NCBI RefSeq assembly: GCF_965215655.1
Contig: NZ_OZ244111.1
Coordinates: forward strand, 2,294,001 to 2,358,000
Reading direction: 5' to 3'
Length of the DNA stretch: 64,000 nucleotides
DNA from: Nioella sp965215655
GTDB lineage: Bacteria; Pseudomonadota; Alphaproteobacteria; Rhodobacterales; Rhodobacteraceae
Under the pieces are notes generated by a model. The model was not told the DNA's origin. It did not search any database and saw only the letters and a program-made list of their open reading frames with translations. Below, one piece after another: positions 9,015-17,763 of this stretch (the first letter of the stretch is position 1; every line of letters begins with the position of its first letter). The translations under genes and the position numbers were made by a program.

Positions 9015-9643
9015 ACCCGGATCTCCACGACCGGCACCGCGGGGGCATCGCCCGCCTGAAAGCTCGCGACCGAGGTCTGGATGCTGTCCGTGTCAAACCG
9101 CACCGGCACGTCAAATTCGAACCCCGCGCTCACCTCGGCCCCCAGATCGGGGGCGTCCACAAAGGTGATCATCCCGGTGACCGTATCGACCTCGAAATGC
9201 ACGCCCTGCACCAGTTCAGCCGCATCGACGCCTGCGCGCACAGTATCGGCCACCGGCTTGGTGATCGGTCGCGCGTAGCCTTCGTCACCAGACCGATAGG
9301 TCTTCACCAGCTGGAACGCCGTCGTCTCGCCATCCCCTGCCCCGATCAAACAGTCACGGAACCCAGGTTCCTTCGAGGGTGCGCAGCTTTTGTAGTCGGA
9401 CCAATCCTTCCAGCGGAACCCGTGCAGCTGCCCGCGCCGGGCCTCGAAAAAGGCAATCAGTACCTCGATATCGTCAAGCGAGCGCATCCCCACACCCGCA
9501 TCATAGCGGCGGCGCGAATGCGCCCAGGGGGTGTTGCGCTCCTCGAACCCGTTGGCCAGTTGCACCACTTCCGTGCGCCGCTCGGGCCCGCCGACAGAGC
9601 CGAAGCTCAGATTGGCCGGAAAGCGAATTTCGTGAAAATTCAT
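9011..9643 (-). CDS. GTA distal tail protein gp12 (DUF2460)
   Basis: This 210-residue DUF2460 protein starts MNFHEIRFP, the usual opening of GTA gp12, and contains FRWKDWSDYKSC and the GMITF block of the family. It forms the ring that joins the tail tube to the hub. The ATG at 9643 was preferred to an in-frame upstream start at 9682 because it matches the family N-terminus. The gene overlaps gp13 by 4 bp. Confidence 0.92.
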   Translation of the reverse strand: MNFHEIRFPANLSFGSVGGPERRTEVVQLANGFEERNTPWAHSRRRYDAGVGMRSLDDIEVLIAFFEARRGQLHGFRWKDWSDYKSCAPSKEPGFRDCLIGAGDGETTAFQLVKTYRSGDEGYARPITKPVADTVRAGVDAAELVQGVHFEVDTVTGMITFVDAPDLGAEVSAGFEFDVPVRFDTDSIQTSVASFQAGDAPAVPVVEIRV

Positions 9644-9656
9644 AGCCTTGCCCCCC

Positions 9657-10313
9657 TTACCTATTGCGTTGACCACGGGCAAGAGCCTGGCTCATCTGCG
9701 CCGCGATCTGGCTTTTCGACCGTTGGAACCCCTGCACATCGGGCGTCGAGATATTCATCGTCACCTGCACCGGACGCCCGCCGCCCTGCGCCTGCACGCC
9801 TAGCCGCCCGTCCGCGCCGCGTGTCAGCGGCATGATCGCCTCCGGCCCCGCCTCGCCCATCAGACCCATGCCGCCCCGCATGGCGAAGGGCGTCGCGCCG
9901 CTGACCACACCACCGCGGGCAAAGGGCGTCACCCTGCCGCCCGAAAACGCGCCGCCGCGTTCAAATGGCAGCACCGCCGACATCAACGAATTCACCCCGT
10001 TGGCCAAAGCTCCGCCAAGCGCGTTCTGCACCGGTCGGATCGCGGTGTTATAAGCCGCGTCCACCATGCTTTGCGCCACGGTTCGCAGCGCATCCGACAG
10101 GCGCATGCCATCGAAGATCACCCCGTCAAACGCGCGTCGCAGCCCGCCGCCGAAGGACCGGCTGAGGCTTTGTACCTCGCGGCCCGTGTAGAGCATCGAG
10201 TCCTGCATTGATCGCAGCTCGGCATGAAACGTCGCCACCATCTGGCTGGTCGAACCCAAAGTGGCCTCGAGCGCCGACAGTTCCGCGTCGAAATCGTTCA
10301 GTTCCTCATCCAT
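9657..10313 (-). CDS. GTA tail tape-measure protein gp11
   Basis: The 218-residue product is the short tape-measure protein of GTA tails. An N-terminal coiled-coil-like region (DELNDFDAELSALEATLGST) is followed by an Ala/Gly-rich segment with repeats such as FARGGVVSG and FAMRGGMGLMGEAGPEAIMPL, which are typical of tape-measure C-termini. The start at 10313 overlaps the preceding small gene by 8 bp. The short length fits the short GTA tail. Confidence 0.9.
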   Translation of the reverse strand: MDEELNDFDAELSALEATLGSTSQMVATFHAELRSMQDSMLYTGREVQSLSRSFGGGLRRAFDGVIFDGMRLSDALRTVAQSMVDAAYNTAIRPVQNALGGALANGVNSLMSAVLPFERGGAFSGGRVTPFARGGVVSGATPFAMRGGMGLMGEAGPEAIMPLTRGADGRLGVQAQGGGRPVQVTMNISTPDVQGFQRSKSQIAAQMSQALARGQRNR

Positions 10314-10518
10314 CGGATGTGTCCTTATGGTCGGGGAAGCGGGCGGCCAGGGCCTCCAGCCCCGCCCGTCCCATCGGCGCCGCGCCGCCGGGGTCACCCA
10401 GCATCAGCAGCAGTTCCGCAGGGGTCAGCGCCCAGAACTCGGCCGGTGTCAGGCCAAGCCCCTGCATCCCGGCCCGCATCAGGCCGGGCCAGTCGAACGG
10501 ACGGTTTTCCGTACTCAT
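10306..10518 (-). CDS. GTA tail assembly chaperone-like protein (gp10.1)
   Basis: This 70-residue protein has the pattern of the small GTA and phage tail assembly proteins (DUF2376/rcc01693-like): FDWPGLMRAGMQ...LTPAEFWALTPAELLLML. It lies between gp10 and the tape-measure gene, overlapping both, where tail chaperones that coat the tape measure are normally encoded. Confidence 0.85.
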   Translation of the reverse strand: MSTENRPFDWPGLMRAGMQGLGLTPAEFWALTPAELLLMLGDPGGAAPMGRAGLEALAARFPDHKDTSDG

Positions 10519-10829
10519 TGGGGCGGCCGGAAGGACAGCGCCAGCAGCTGCGCCGCCACGCGCGCCGCCTCCAGCGGTCCGCCACCGATCTCGGCCTTGG
10601 CCAGATCCGTGGGCTCGCCCTGCCAGCCGCCCCCCCGTAACCCTGCACAGACCAGCGCCAGCACATCGCGCGCGGTGAAGCCGCCGACCTCAAACCGTTC
10701 GACAAGCGCCGGCAAGCTGTCAGCCTGCAACCAGCCCTCCAGCTCCGCCAAAGCGCCAAGCGTCAGCTTCAGCACATGGCTCTCACCATCCAGCACCAGC
10801 GCCACCTCGCCCGCATAGGGGTTCGCCAT
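10515..10829 (-). CDS. GTA gp10 family protein (tail assembly)
   Basis: This 104-residue protein matches the GTA-gp10 family, with GEVALVLDGESHVLKLTLGA near the N-terminus and a LADLERFEVGGFT-like middle. Such proteins are tail assembly chaperones encoded just before the tape measure. It overlaps gp10.1 by 4 bp and ends 2 bp from gp9, so it is part of one tightly packed tail operon. Confidence 0.9.
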   Translation of the reverse strand: MANPYAGEVALVLDGESHVLKLTLGALAELEGWLQADSLPALVERFEVGGFTARDVLALVCAGLRGGGWQGEPTDLAKAEIGGGPLEAARVAAQLLALSFRPPQ

Positions 10830-10831
10830 GA

Positions 10832-11248
10832 TCAGAGCGCGGCGGTGAAGGTCAGCGCACCGGCCGAGGCGAGCGAGACCTCATAGGTCGCCTCGCCGTC
10901 ATGGGTGCCCGCATATTCGATCGAGGTGATCTGGAACGGCCCCTCCACGGTGCCGAAATCGGGAATGATCACCTGAAAATCGGGCACCTCACCGTCGAAG
11001 AAGATCTGCCGGGCGCGTTCATCCGTGGTCTCATCGCGGAAGATGCCAGAGCCGCTGATCGCCGCCGTTTTCACGCCCGCGCCGCCCAGCAATTCCCGCC
11101 AGCCACCGGTCGATTCCAGGCTGGTCACATCCACCGTTTCCGCATTGAAGCTGAGCCGCGAGGCCCTGAGCCCCGCCATGGTCTGGAACGACCCGTTGCC
11201 ATCCAGATCGACCTTCAGCAGAAGGTCCTTGCCATTTTGCGCTGCCAT
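10832..11248 (-). CDS. GTA major tail protein gp9
   Basis: The 138-residue protein is the GTA tail tube subunit (phage TP901-1-like major tail family). It shows the expected N-terminus, AAQNGKDLLLKVD, and blocks such as SRLSFNAETVDVTS and GSGIFRDETTDERARQIFFDG. The length is typical. A gap of about 50 bp separates it from gp8, unlike the overlaps elsewhere, perhaps giving it its own strong ribosome-binding site because many copies are needed. Confidence 0.92.
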   Translation of the reverse strand: MAAQNGKDLLLKVDLDGNGSFQTMAGLRASRLSFNAETVDVTSLESTGGWRELLGGAGVKTAAISGSGIFRDETTDERARQIFFDGEVPDFQVIIPDFGTVEGPFQITSIEYAGTHDGEATYEVSLASAGALTFTAAL

Positions 11249-11298
11249 GTCATTCTCCAGTTAAATCAGAATATTGCACGTCAAAGCCGAAGCGGTAT

Positions 11299-11709
11299 TC
11301 AGCTATCATCCTCGTCCAGGCGAGCCCGGAACCACATCTCGATCCGCCGATCCGCCCCACTGCGACCGGCCTGGGCGCGATGGAATTGCACCCGCCCCGC
11401 ACGGCCCCGCGCCAGGCTCAGCCCGCCATTCAGAAGCGCGTCCGAAACGGCAGAGGCCGCCTGTTTCGCCTGGTGATACCCGGCGGCGCTGCTGGTCACG
11501 GTCACGCTGAAATCATGCAGCGCGCCGCCGAAACTGCCGTCAGACCGGTCGCGCACCTTCTCCGGCCCGATGGTCACGTAAAGCGGTGGCAGCGGCCCCT
11601 CGGGCAATGCGTCGAAGACATTTGCCCCGACGATCCCTGCAAGGGTCGCGTCACCGCTCAGCCGCCCGTAAACCGCCGTTTGCAGCGCCGCCGTCATGCC
11701 ATAGCTCAT
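11299..11709 (-). CDS. GTA head completion/tail terminator protein gp8 (DUF3168)
   Basis: This 136-residue DUF3168 protein opens MSYGMTAALQTAVYGRLSGD and contains the YVTIGPE and DFSVTVTSSAAGY blocks of the family. GTA gp8 joins the head connector to the tail tube. It overlaps gp7 by 4 bp. Confidence 0.9.
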   Translation of the reverse strand: MSYGMTAALQTAVYGRLSGDATLAGIVGANVFDALPEGPLPPLYVTIGPEKVRDRSDGSFGGALHDFSVTVTSSAAGYHQAKQAASAVSDALLNGGLSLARGRAGRVQFHRAQAGRSGADRRIEMWFRARLDEDDS

Positions 11710-12035
11710 GTCCCCTCCTCCTCGGTGGCGAAGCAGATCAGAAAGCGCCCGTCCGGGGCGCTCTCGGTGACTGCGTCGATGGTGAAGATCCGCGCGCCGT
11801 CCCGGAACCGCTGCGTAGGTTTGGGGCGCGATGGTGCGCCTTGCGGGGCCGAACGGAGAGTGATCTTGTAGCCCACCCGCGACAGCCCCGCCGCGTCGCG
11901 CCCCGTGCGCGGCAGCACCTCGGCCCAGACCGTGCCAAGCGGCGACCAGCTTTCGGTAAAGCCCCCCGCCCCGTCAGCGACCCGGACCGGCCCCTCCAAC
12001 AGCAGCCGGCGCGTCAGTTTCGGATGCCCGTTCAT
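11706..12035 (-). CDS. GTA head-tail adaptor gp7
   Basis: The 109-residue product belongs to the phage head-tail adaptor family; it has RLLLEGPVRVADGAGGF and ESWSPLGTVWAEVLPRTGR, the classic WA-containing block. It is a connector-ring component. It overlaps gp6 and gp8 by 4 bp each. Confidence 0.9.
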   Translation of the reverse strand: MNGHPKLTRRLLLEGPVRVADGAGGFTESWSPLGTVWAEVLPRTGRDAAGLSRVGYKITLRSAPQGAPSRPKPTQRFRDGARIFTIDAVTESAPDGRFLICFATEEEGT

Positions 12036-12616
12036 CCGCTCAGCCCCCGCATGCGGACCGACCGATAGGGCTCGATCAGCACCGCCACGCCGCAGGCCAT
12101 GCCTGCCTCGCCGGTGCCCTGCGCCTCGTAAAGCTCCGCCGCCTGCAACAGCACCGCCTGACGCAGATCCGCAGGGATGCCGTGCCAGTCCAGCCCATAG
12201 CCTGCCGTGAATTCGATCTCGATCGACCCGCCCGAGGACGGGTTCGGCAGGCTGCTTGCGGCCTCGATGGCCGGGCGGTGGCTGTCGGCCCGCAAGGAAT
12301 AGCTGCCCGGATCCAGCACCGTTTCGGCCCCCGCCCGCGACACCAGCTTGACCGTATCGACCGACGCGACCGGGGCCACCGGCAGCACCTGCGCCGTGAC
12401 CGATTGCCAGTGGCTCAGATGCCAGCTGAACCCGCGCCGGAACAGAGCCTTGCCGATCCGCGCCTCGATCGCGGCCAGCGCCGCCCGCAGACAGCTTTCC
12501 AGCTGCGCGTCCTGGCTGCCGTCATCGGCAAAGCCGGAGGACAGGCGCAGGTGATCGGTCAGCTCGGTTATCGGCAGAAGGGCACTGGACACCGAAGACA
12601 TTTCGACCATCATCAT
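12032..12616 (-). CDS. GTA head-tail connector gp6
   Basis: This protein of about 194 residues matches the phage gp6-like connector family: PITELTDHLRLSSGF at the N-terminus, ALAAIEARIGKALF, then a beta-rich middle. The ATG at 12616, about 10 nt after a GGAG motif, was chosen; the track start at 12634 would add six residues. A 137-bp non-coding gap with a hairpin separates it from the capsid gene. Confidence 0.88.
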   Translation of the reverse strand: MMMVEMSSVSSALLPITELTDHLRLSSGFADDGSQDAQLESCLRAALAAIEARIGKALFRRGFSWHLSHWQSVTAQVLPVAPVASVDTVKLVSRAGAETVLDPGSYSLRADSHRPAIEAASSLPNPSSGGSIEIEFTAGYGLDWHGIPADLRQAVLLQAAELYEAQGTGEAGMACGVAVLIEPYRSVRMRGLSG

Positions 12617-12726
12617 GTTGTTTTTTCTCCGCAAAGGACTGCCTCTTAAGGGGTGGCATGGCCGGGCCCCGCACCGCTCGGGCGGAGGACAAAAGGGCTG
12701 GAGGCCGCAAAGGCCCGCCCATGCCG

Positions 12727-12750
12727 CCCGCCCCGAGGAACCGGGACGGG
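12727..12750 (-). promoter_or_regulatory. Hairpin after the major capsid gene
   Basis: In the only sizeable gap of the GTA operon, CCCGTCCC and GGGGCGGG (one G-U pair) form an 8-bp stem with an 8-nt loop, 22 bp downstream of the capsid stop codon. No T-run follows. It may protect the capsid message from 3' decay or reduce read-through into the connector genes. Confidence 0.45.
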
Positions 12751-12771
12751 TTTCGTGCCTCTGACGAGGGA

Positions 12772-13974
12772 TCAGGCGATGCCGAATTTCAGCAGTTTGA
12801 TCGCGGCAAAGTCGCTCACGTCACCGCCGACGCGCTTGGTGGCATAGAACAGGACATGCGGCTTGGCGCTGAACGGGTCACGCAGCACGCGCAGGTCAGG
12901 ACGTTCGGCGATGGTGTAGCCCGCACCGAAATCGCCGAAGGCAATCGCCATGGCATCGGTCGCGATATCGGGCATGTCCTCGGCAATCAGCACCGGATAA
13001 CCCATCAGACGCGCGGGTTCTCCGGCGGCCAGACCGTCCGACCACAGGAAGCGGCCATCGGCATCCTTCATCTTGCGCACTGCGCCTGCGGTCTTCGAAT
13101 TCATCACGAAAGACGCATTGGCGCGGTAGCGGGCCCCGAGTGCATAGACCAGGTCGACAATCGCATCCGCCGGGTTCAGCGCCGCGAAGTCACCCGCCGT
13201 GCCGGTGATGACATAGCCCAGGTTGCCCCAGCTCCAGCTGGCATCATCAACCGTCGTGTGGGTCAGGAACCCCGTGGGCTTGTCCACCCCGTCCCCGCTG
13301 ACGAAGGCCGAGGCCTCGGCGCGGGCGAACTTGTCGGCGATGCGGCCCGCCAGCCAGCCCTCGATATCGAAGGCGGTGTCATCGAGCAGCCGCTGAGACG
13401 CCTTGGGCAGCGCCGAAAGCTCATGCAGCGGGATCGAAATGCGCTCGATCTGCGGGGTGTCGGTTTCCGTGGTCGCGGCGGTTTCCGTGGCCCAACCGGC
13501 CCCCACATCGGTATGGTCGACCAGCACGTCGAACGAGGTCGCCTCGACATTCACCACATTGGCGACCGCCCGCAGCGACGACGCGCCCCGCAGCACACCC
13601 TGGATCATCTCGGCGGTCTGCGGGTCGACCAGATAGCCGCCCTCAGCGTTCACAGCGGTGTTGAGCGCCTTGCCCTCCAGCTCCAGCCCGCGCAACCCGT
13701 CATCATCGCCGGTGCGCAGGTAGGCCCCGATGGCCTTCTTGTGGGGGGCACCGTCTTCGGTGGTGGCGGAAAGCGCGGGGCGCAGATGGGTCATGGTCTT
13801 GGTGTTCAGCATGGAAATACGCTCTTCCTGTTTTTGAAGCTTCGTGGTCATGTCGTCCTGGAACTGGCTGAATTCGTTCAGAAACCCTGCCAGCGCTGAT
13901 TTCACTTCGGTGGTGGCATCCGGTGCATTGGGCACAGCGGAGCCGCCCGAAGACTTGGTCTCGGTCTCGGTCAT
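12772..13974 (-). CDS. GTA major capsid protein gp5 (HK97 fold)
   Basis: This 400-residue protein is the HK97-type capsid subunit of the GTA head. An N-terminal charged, coiled-coil-like scaffold segment (about 15-110) is expected to be cleaved by gp4. The mature core carries GGYLVDPQTAEMI, SAFVSGDGVDKPTGFL and the C-terminal RVGGDVSDFAAIKLLKFG, all family landmarks. The ATG at 13974 is preceded by AGGACGAT; a GTG one codon upstream is an alternative. Confidence 0.95.
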   Translation of the reverse strand: MTETETKSSGGSAVPNAPDATTEVKSALAGFLNEFSQFQDDMTTKLQKQEERISMLNTKTMTHLRPALSATTEDGAPHKKAIGAYLRTGDDDGLRGLELEGKALNTAVNAEGGYLVDPQTAEMIQGVLRGASSLRAVANVVNVEATSFDVLVDHTDVGAGWATETAATTETDTPQIERISIPLHELSALPKASQRLLDDTAFDIEGWLAGRIADKFARAEASAFVSGDGVDKPTGFLTHTTVDDASWSWGNLGYVITGTAGDFAALNPADAIVDLVYALGARYRANASFVMNSKTAGAVRKMKDADGRFLWSDGLAAGEPARLMGYPVLIAEDMPDIATDAMAIAFGDFGAGYTIAERPDLRVLRDPFSAKPHVLFYATKRVGGDVSDFAAIKLLKFGIA

Positions 13975-14009
13975 CACATCGTCCTGATTGTTGAGAGAAA
14001 TGCGGGGCC

Positions 14010-14573
14010 TTAACGCGCCGCCAGTTTGCGGCGGGCGTCCTGGAACACCGTCGCCAGTTCATGCAGGAAGTCGCCCTTGGCCTCGTCGGCCTTGTGGGCA
14101 CCCACCCGCGCCTGCGGCAGCATCGGGAAGGTCACCAGCGACACTTCCCAAAGCTCCACCTCGTTCAGAAGCCGCTGGCCCCTGTCATCCTTGGTCGCGC
14201 GCAGCGTGCGGTAGCCGATGGACAGCCCGTCAATCGCGCCCGCCCCGATCAGCGCCGCCGCCTCGCGCCCCTTTTCCACCGAGTCGAGGATCCGGCCCTT
14301 GACCCACAGGCCCTTGCCGTCCTCGCGCAGCTCGTCCCACACGCCAATGGGCTGCGCCGGATCGTGCTGCCACAGCATCTTGACCCGGCGTCCCTGGTCC
14401 GACAGCCCTTTCAGGCTGCGCGCATAGGCCCCTTTCTGCACCACGTCGCCACCTTGGTCACAGGCCCCGAAAAGGCTCGCATAGCCCTCGATCACATGGC
14501 CGTCGCTCATCGTCAGCGCCTCGTCGAAGCGGCAGAACTTGGTCTCCAAACCGCTTGAGGAAAGTTCATACAT
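14010..14573 (-). CDS. GTA prohead protease gp4
   Basis: The 187-residue product is an HK97-family (U35/S78) prohead protease that trims the capsid N-terminus. It shows VIEGYASLFG near the N-terminus, the catalytic-type histidine in MLWQHDPAQPIGVW (about 70) and the serine-containing GLSIGY block (about 117). It ends 35 bp before the capsid start. Confidence 0.93.
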   Translation of the reverse strand: MYELSSSGLETKFCRFDEALTMSDGHVIEGYASLFGACDQGGDVVQKGAYARSLKGLSDQGRRVKMLWQHDPAQPIGVWDELREDGKGLWVKGRILDSVEKGREAAALIGAGAIDGLSIGYRTLRATKDDRGQRLLNEVELWEVSLVTFPMLPQARVGAHKADEAKGDFLHELATVFQDARRKLAAR

Positions 14574-14582
14574 TCCAATCTC

Positions 14583-14831
14583 CTATCCACCAGAGCTCAT
14601 CTGAATGATCTCGTTGATCGCCTGTGCCAGCACCACGCTGACCACGCCAAAGACGGCCAGCCAGAGCCGCCGCTCGACCCGTTCCAACGCCGTCTCGATT
14701 GCGTTCAGCCGGTATTCCAGCGCCTGCCAGCGTTCCTCGGCCACACGTTCATTGGCCTCGATCCGGGCATTGGCGGCATCGAACGGGGCATAGAGGAAGC
14801 GCGATCCGCCCGCTTCGCCCCGCCCGCTCAT
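14583..14831 (-). CDS. Small GTA membrane-anchored protein (gp3.5)
   Basis: This 82-residue protein has an N-terminal coiled coil (about 22-54, NARIEANERVAEERWQALEY) and one C-terminal transmembrane helix (about 56-77, WLAVFGVVSVVLAQAI). It lies between portal and protease genes, overlapping the portal gene by 4 bp. Similar small membrane proteins occur at this place in RcGTA-type clusters; the role in head assembly is not established. Confidence 0.82.
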   Translation of the reverse strand: MSGRGEAGGSRFLYAPFDAANARIEANERVAEERWQALEYRLNAIETALERVERRLWLAVFGVVSVVLAQAINEIIQMSSGG

Positions 14832-16000
14832 TCATCCTCCGCCAGCCGCGGCAGCCCCAGCATGGCGCGTTTCTCGGCAGCGGTCAGAAACTCTGCCTCC
14901 GCCACCCTGCGCCACTGCGCGTCGCGTTCCGTGGCCAGTGCTGGCACCTGGTCGAGATCGGGCCGCAACTCCACCACCTCGCCGGAATAGCCAGCCAACC
15001 AATGCGCCAGCGAGGCCAGCACCTTGGAGGCCAGCGGCAGAACCGTCAGGCGATAGAACGCCCGGTTCGCCTCGGCATAATTGGCGTAGGTTGCGTCGCC
15101 GGGGATCCCCAGCAACATCGGCGGCACCCCGAAGGCCAGCGCGATATCCCGCGCGGCGGCGTCCTTGGTCTTCTGGAACTCCATGTCAGAGGGGCTGAAC
15201 CCCATCGGTTTCCAGTCCAGACCACCCTCCAGCAGCATCGGTCGCCCGGCATTGCGCGCGCCCTGATGGTGGCTCTCCATTTCCGCCTGCAAGCGCTCGA
15301 ACTGCTCGGCGGTCATCGTGCCCGCGCCGTCCGCCCCACGGTACACAATCGCCCCCGAAGGCCGCGCCGCATTGTCCAGCAACGCCTTCGACCAACGCGA
15401 GGCGCTGTTATGCACATCCAGCGCATTCGCCGCCGCCTGCATCGGGCTGAGCCCGTAATGGTCATCCTGTGGATGGAACAGCCGCACATGGCAAATGGGG
15501 CTCGCGCCTTGCACGTGGAACCGGTGTTTCTTCGTCCCGACCGCATAGTCATAGGCCACCGGCCAACCATCCGCCCCCGGCACCAGGCTCATCCGGTCGG
15601 ACCGCAGCACATGCAGCTCTCCCGGCATCCCGCCATCAGGGCTCACCGCCTCCACATAACCGTTGCCCGACAACAGAAGCTGCGCGAACAGCGCCTCCAG
15701 GAACTCCCCCCGCCCCTGCGCCCCGTTGGGCTGCGCCAGCAGCGACAGCAGCGGATGCACCTCATAGCGGCGCTCCACATCCTGGCAGATCACCGGCAGC
15801 GCTGCGGCAGCCTCGGAGATCAGCTTGACCGACCGGAACCCCACCGGGTTGCCGGTAAAGCCCGTTTTCATCAGCGATACCGTATCGCGCGGGCTCCAGG
15901 CCACGCGCCCCGCGCCCGCCCAGGCCACCACCCGCCCCGTGGCCGAGGCTTTGGCCTCCGGCACCTCCGGCTGCGATCTCCGCAAGAAATCCAACACCAT
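14828..16000 (-). CDS. GTA portal protein gp3
   Basis: This HK97-family portal protein of 390 residues forms the dodecameric DNA gate of the GTA head. Landmarks are VSLMKTGFTGNPVGFRSVKLISE, LLLSGNGYVEAV, FHPQDDHYGLSPMQAAANALD and GVPPMLLGIPGDATYANYAEANRAFY. The ATG at 16000 follows a GGAG motif eight bases upstream; in-frame ATGs at 16021 and 16063 lack one. Confidence 0.95.
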   Translation of the reverse strand: MVLDFLRRSQPEVPEAKASATGRVVAWAGAGRVAWSPRDTVSLMKTGFTGNPVGFRSVKLISEAAAALPVICQDVERRYEVHPLLSLLAQPNGAQGRGEFLEALFAQLLLSGNGYVEAVSPDGGMPGELHVLRSDRMSLVPGADGWPVAYDYAVGTKKHRFHVQGASPICHVRLFHPQDDHYGLSPMQAAANALDVHNSASRWSKALLDNAARPSGAIVYRGADGAGTMTAEQFERLQAEMESHHQGARNAGRPMLLEGGLDWKPMGFSPSDMEFQKTKDAAARDIALAFGVPPMLLGIPGDATYANYAEANRAFYRLTVLPLASKVLASLAHWLAGYSGEVVELRPDLDQVPALATERDAQWRRVAEAEFLTAAEKRAMLGLPRLAEDE

Positions 16001-16095
16001 CCGCTTGTCTCCTTGGTCCATGTCAAAAGAGCGCCCCCGCGAAGCCCGCGAAAACGCTCCCAAAAGGGCGGATGAACGCCCCTTGCGTCACAAAT

Positions 16096-17454
16096 TCAGA
16101 TCTGCCGGATGCCCGGCTTGGCCAGCACCTCACGCGCGGGCAGGATCATCCCGTCCGTCAGGGCCCAAACCAGCGCGTCCACCCTGTCGGGGCTGCCACG
16201 CCCCTCGAACCCGGTGATCGTCATGCGGCACATCTGATCTTCAAGCGCCGCCAGCCCCGGCAGATGCGCCACCCGCCCCTGTTCGTACAAGGCTGCCACC
16301 GGCTCCGCCCGCGCGACCTTGCCGCGAGAGGCATGGACCGATCGCACATTGATCAGCGGATCGACCATCCTGACCGCGTCCAGCACGAGGTCGCCACCCT
16401 GATTGACCTCCGCGACCATCCGATCGGCCCCATGCCGGTGATAGGCCGCCACCGCCGCCTCCGCCCAGCCAGAAGCCGACACGCCTTGAACGGAACAATC
16501 CTCGATGACGATGCCATGCCAATCCCGTGGCGGCCCGTCCTGAATCACGCCAACCACCACGATCCCGCAGGCATCCGACCCCGAATGCCCCGTCACAGGC
16601 GGATCGACTGCCACCGTGATCCGCGCGCCCTCGGGTACCGCATCCACCCGCGCGCCATCCAGCACCCCTTGCGTCCACAGCGCGCCATCGGCCTCCTCGA
16701 TCAGCTCGCCATCCAACTCCTGCCGGCCAAGCCGCGTGTCGCCATAGCGCGCCCGCACCTCCTCCAGAAACGAGTCCGCCAGAAACGCCCGGTTCGCCTC
16801 GGTCGGCGCATGGGTCATCACCGTGCTGTCCCGCCCCAACAGATCCTTCAGCACCCCCACGTTGCGCGGCGTCGTGGTCACGCAAACCTGCGGATGCTCC
16901 CCCAGCCGCAGCCCGAATTGCAGCATGTTCCAGGTCTCCTCCGCCTTGGGCCATTTCGCCAGCTCATCGGCCCAGGCCGCGTCGAACTGCGGGCCCCGCA
17001 GCGCCTCCGGGTCATGCGCCGAATAAAGCCGCGCCTCAGCCCCGTTGGGCCAGACCAGCATCCGTTCACCTGCCACCCAGCGCGGCCGCCGATCGGGGGG
17101 GGAGCAGGCCAAAAGCCCGCTCTCCCCTTTCACCATCACCGCCAGCGCCTGGTCATAGGTCTCGCCCACCAGCGCCACGCGCCGGGCGCGGCCGGGCGCC
17201 AGGGGCGTCGCCCCCTCGACCATGGACCGCACCCATTCGGACCCGGCCCGCGTCTTGCCCGCACCGCGCCCGCCCAGCACCACCCAGGCCCGCCACAGGC
17301 CCTCGGGCGGCAACTGGTGCGGCAAGGCCCAGAACTCGAAGAGCCAGGGCAGCGCCGCCAGGGCGTTGTCACTCAGCCCCGCCAGAAAAGCCTCCACCGC
17401 CTCCTGCGGCACGCAGGCAAGCGAGGCGGAGCCCGATCTCAGCCCGGGCCGCAT
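16096..17454 (-). CDS. GTA large terminase gp2
   Basis: gp2 is the packaging ATPase-nuclease that fills GTA heads with host DNA. It has the Walker A motif GGRGAGKT, the RVALVGETYDQALAVMV block, and RNase-H-like nuclease acidic residues in ITVAVDPPVTG and in the C-terminal DRVDALVWALTD block. The start is uncertain: the frame is open to 17535, but the 5' part overlaps gp1. The ATG at 17454 is given; a GTG at 17412, just before the conserved LSDNALAALPWLFEFW block, would fit homologue lengths better. Confidence 0.9.
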   Translation of the reverse strand: MRPGLRSGSASLACVPQEAVEAFLAGLSDNALAALPWLFEFWALPHQLPPEGLWRAWVVLGGRGAGKTRAGSEWVRSMVEGATPLAPGRARRVALVGETYDQALAVMVKGESGLLACSPPDRRPRWVAGERMLVWPNGAEARLYSAHDPEALRGPQFDAAWADELAKWPKAEETWNMLQFGLRLGEHPQVCVTTTPRNVGVLKDLLGRDSTVMTHAPTEANRAFLADSFLEEVRARYGDTRLGRQELDGELIEEADGALWTQGVLDGARVDAVPEGARITVAVDPPVTGHSGSDACGIVVVGVIQDGPPRDWHGIVIEDCSVQGVSASGWAEAAVAAYHRHGADRMVAEVNQGGDLVLDAVRMVDPLINVRSVHASRGKVARAEPVAALYEQGRVAHLPGLAALEDQMCRMTITGFEGRGSPDRVDALVWALTDGMILPAREVLAKPGIRQI

Positions 17455-17716
17455 CGAGGTCGAGCTGCCCTGCCCCGATCTCTCCCATCCGCTGTCCTGT
17501 CGCATCGCGTGCCTTCCCTTCCAGACCCATCGCAAAGATGAGTGCGTTATTCATCTCCCGGACATGCTTGGACACCTCCGAGGCGTCGACCGGTTCCTCG
17601 GCCTTCAGACGTTTCAGCGTCCCGCGCAGAACCTGGCGCGCCGTGGCAAACGCCTCCAGCGCACCGTCCAGCATTTCCTGAAACGGCGTTTTTTCTTCGT
17701 TCAATTGATCGGTCAT
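17369..17716 (-). CDS. GTA small terminase-like gp1
   Basis: This 115-residue, helical, charged protein is first in the operon, where RcGTA g1 (small terminase) lies. The middle contains REMNNALIFAMGLEGKARD, typical of the family. Its 3' end overlaps gp2 in a different frame and becomes Gly-rich (AGGGGGFSGG). It starts at 17716, after a GGGG motif 9-12 bases upstream, about 50 bp downstream of a terminator-like leader hairpin. Confidence 0.8.
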   Translation of the reverse strand: MTDQLNEEKTPFQEMLDGALEAFATARQVLRGTLKRLKAEEPVDASEVSKHVREMNNALIFAMGLEGKARDATGQRMGEIGAGQLDLDAARAEIGLRLACLRAAGGGGGFSGGAE

Positions 17717-17763
17717 TTGAAAATCCCCGTGCTTTCAAAAATGAACCCGCACGAGCAGAAATG

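Noticed and set aside
2629..17716. Temperate prophage
   Set aside because: There is no integrase, repressor, lysis or replication module and gene order matches the RcGTA cluster exactly, so a gene transfer agent is the better reading.
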